Source: Deltaproteobacteria bacterium | Lineage (GTDB): Bacteria > Desulfobacterota > Desulfobacteria > Desulfobacterales > BuS5 | Assembly: GCA_021157555.1 (NCBI GenBank) | Contig: JAGGWL010000018.1 | Span: 1 to 5,729, forward strand | Direction of reading: 5' to 3' | DNA length: 5,729 bases | In this document: positions 5,725-5,729 of the stretch, piece by piece | Position numbering within the stretch: the first letter of the stretch is position 1 | Layout of the letters: each line of letters begins with the position of its first letter | The notes under the pieces: generated by a model | Database searches by the model: none | What the model saw: the letters and a program-made list of their open reading frames with translations, nothing else | Told to the model about the DNA's origin: nothing | Program-made: the position numbers and the translations under genes

Positions 5725-5729
5725 AGGGA

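Noticed and set aside
4137..5729. Terminal inverted repeats or target-site duplication around the minus-strand gene
   Set aside because: Only 9 nt are visible beyond its ribosome-site region on the right side, so no end can be paired with the left flank. I do not claim element boundaries.
1..5729. tRNA, rRNA, riboswitch or CRISPR array
   Set aside because: Almost the whole window is coding. The two non-coding stretches (1-45 and 4137-4193) are too short and show no such structure.

Overview
The window holds a compact three-gene respiratory operon on the plus strand (46-4136). Facing it on the minus strand is one intact gene (4194-5714) from an uncharacterised, probably mobile, protein family. 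The DNA is AT-rich. Three exported or membrane redox proteins, together carrying sixteen c-type heme motifs, point to a Gram-negative bacterium with anaerobic or microaerobic respiration. I cannot name the genus. A Calditrichota/Bacteroidota-like (FCB group) or deltaproteobacterial origin would fit, but this is inference only.

The operon encodes (1) a soluble periplasmic octaheme cytochrome c of the octaheme tetrathionate reductase (OTR) family. (2) A larger octaheme cytochrome c follows, with a signal peptide, an EF-hand calcium loop and a C-terminal membrane anchor. (3) Last is a four-helix membrane cytochrome b of the Ni/Fe-hydrogenase / thiosulfate-reductase cytochrome b type. The first two genes are 12 nt apart, the last two overlap by 4 nt (ATGA), and each has a Shine-Dalgarno sequence. 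The natural reading is that cytochrome b takes electrons from quinol, the anchored octaheme protein relays them, and the OTR-like protein reduces a small sulfur or nitrogen oxyanion. The real substrate cannot be read from sequence.

The most interesting point is that all eight heme sites of the second protein can be matched in order to those of the first, with shared non-heme landmarks (DVH before heme 5, CxTCHIP at heme 7, YxWY, INH before heme 8). The operon therefore seems to carry two diverged OTR-fold proteins. One keeps the presumed active-site Lys motif. The other has lost it and gained a membrane anchor, an EF-hand and a CxxCP near-heme motif.

Upstream, only 45 nt are visible. They contain a perfect TTGATA-A-TATCAA palindrome, close to an FNR/CRP-type half-site pair but one base short in the spacer. 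The 57-nt gap between the convergent genes holds a short hairpin that reads as an intrinsic terminator for the minus-strand gene. The start of the minus-strand gene lies against the window edge, so any mobile-element boundary on that side cannot be seen.
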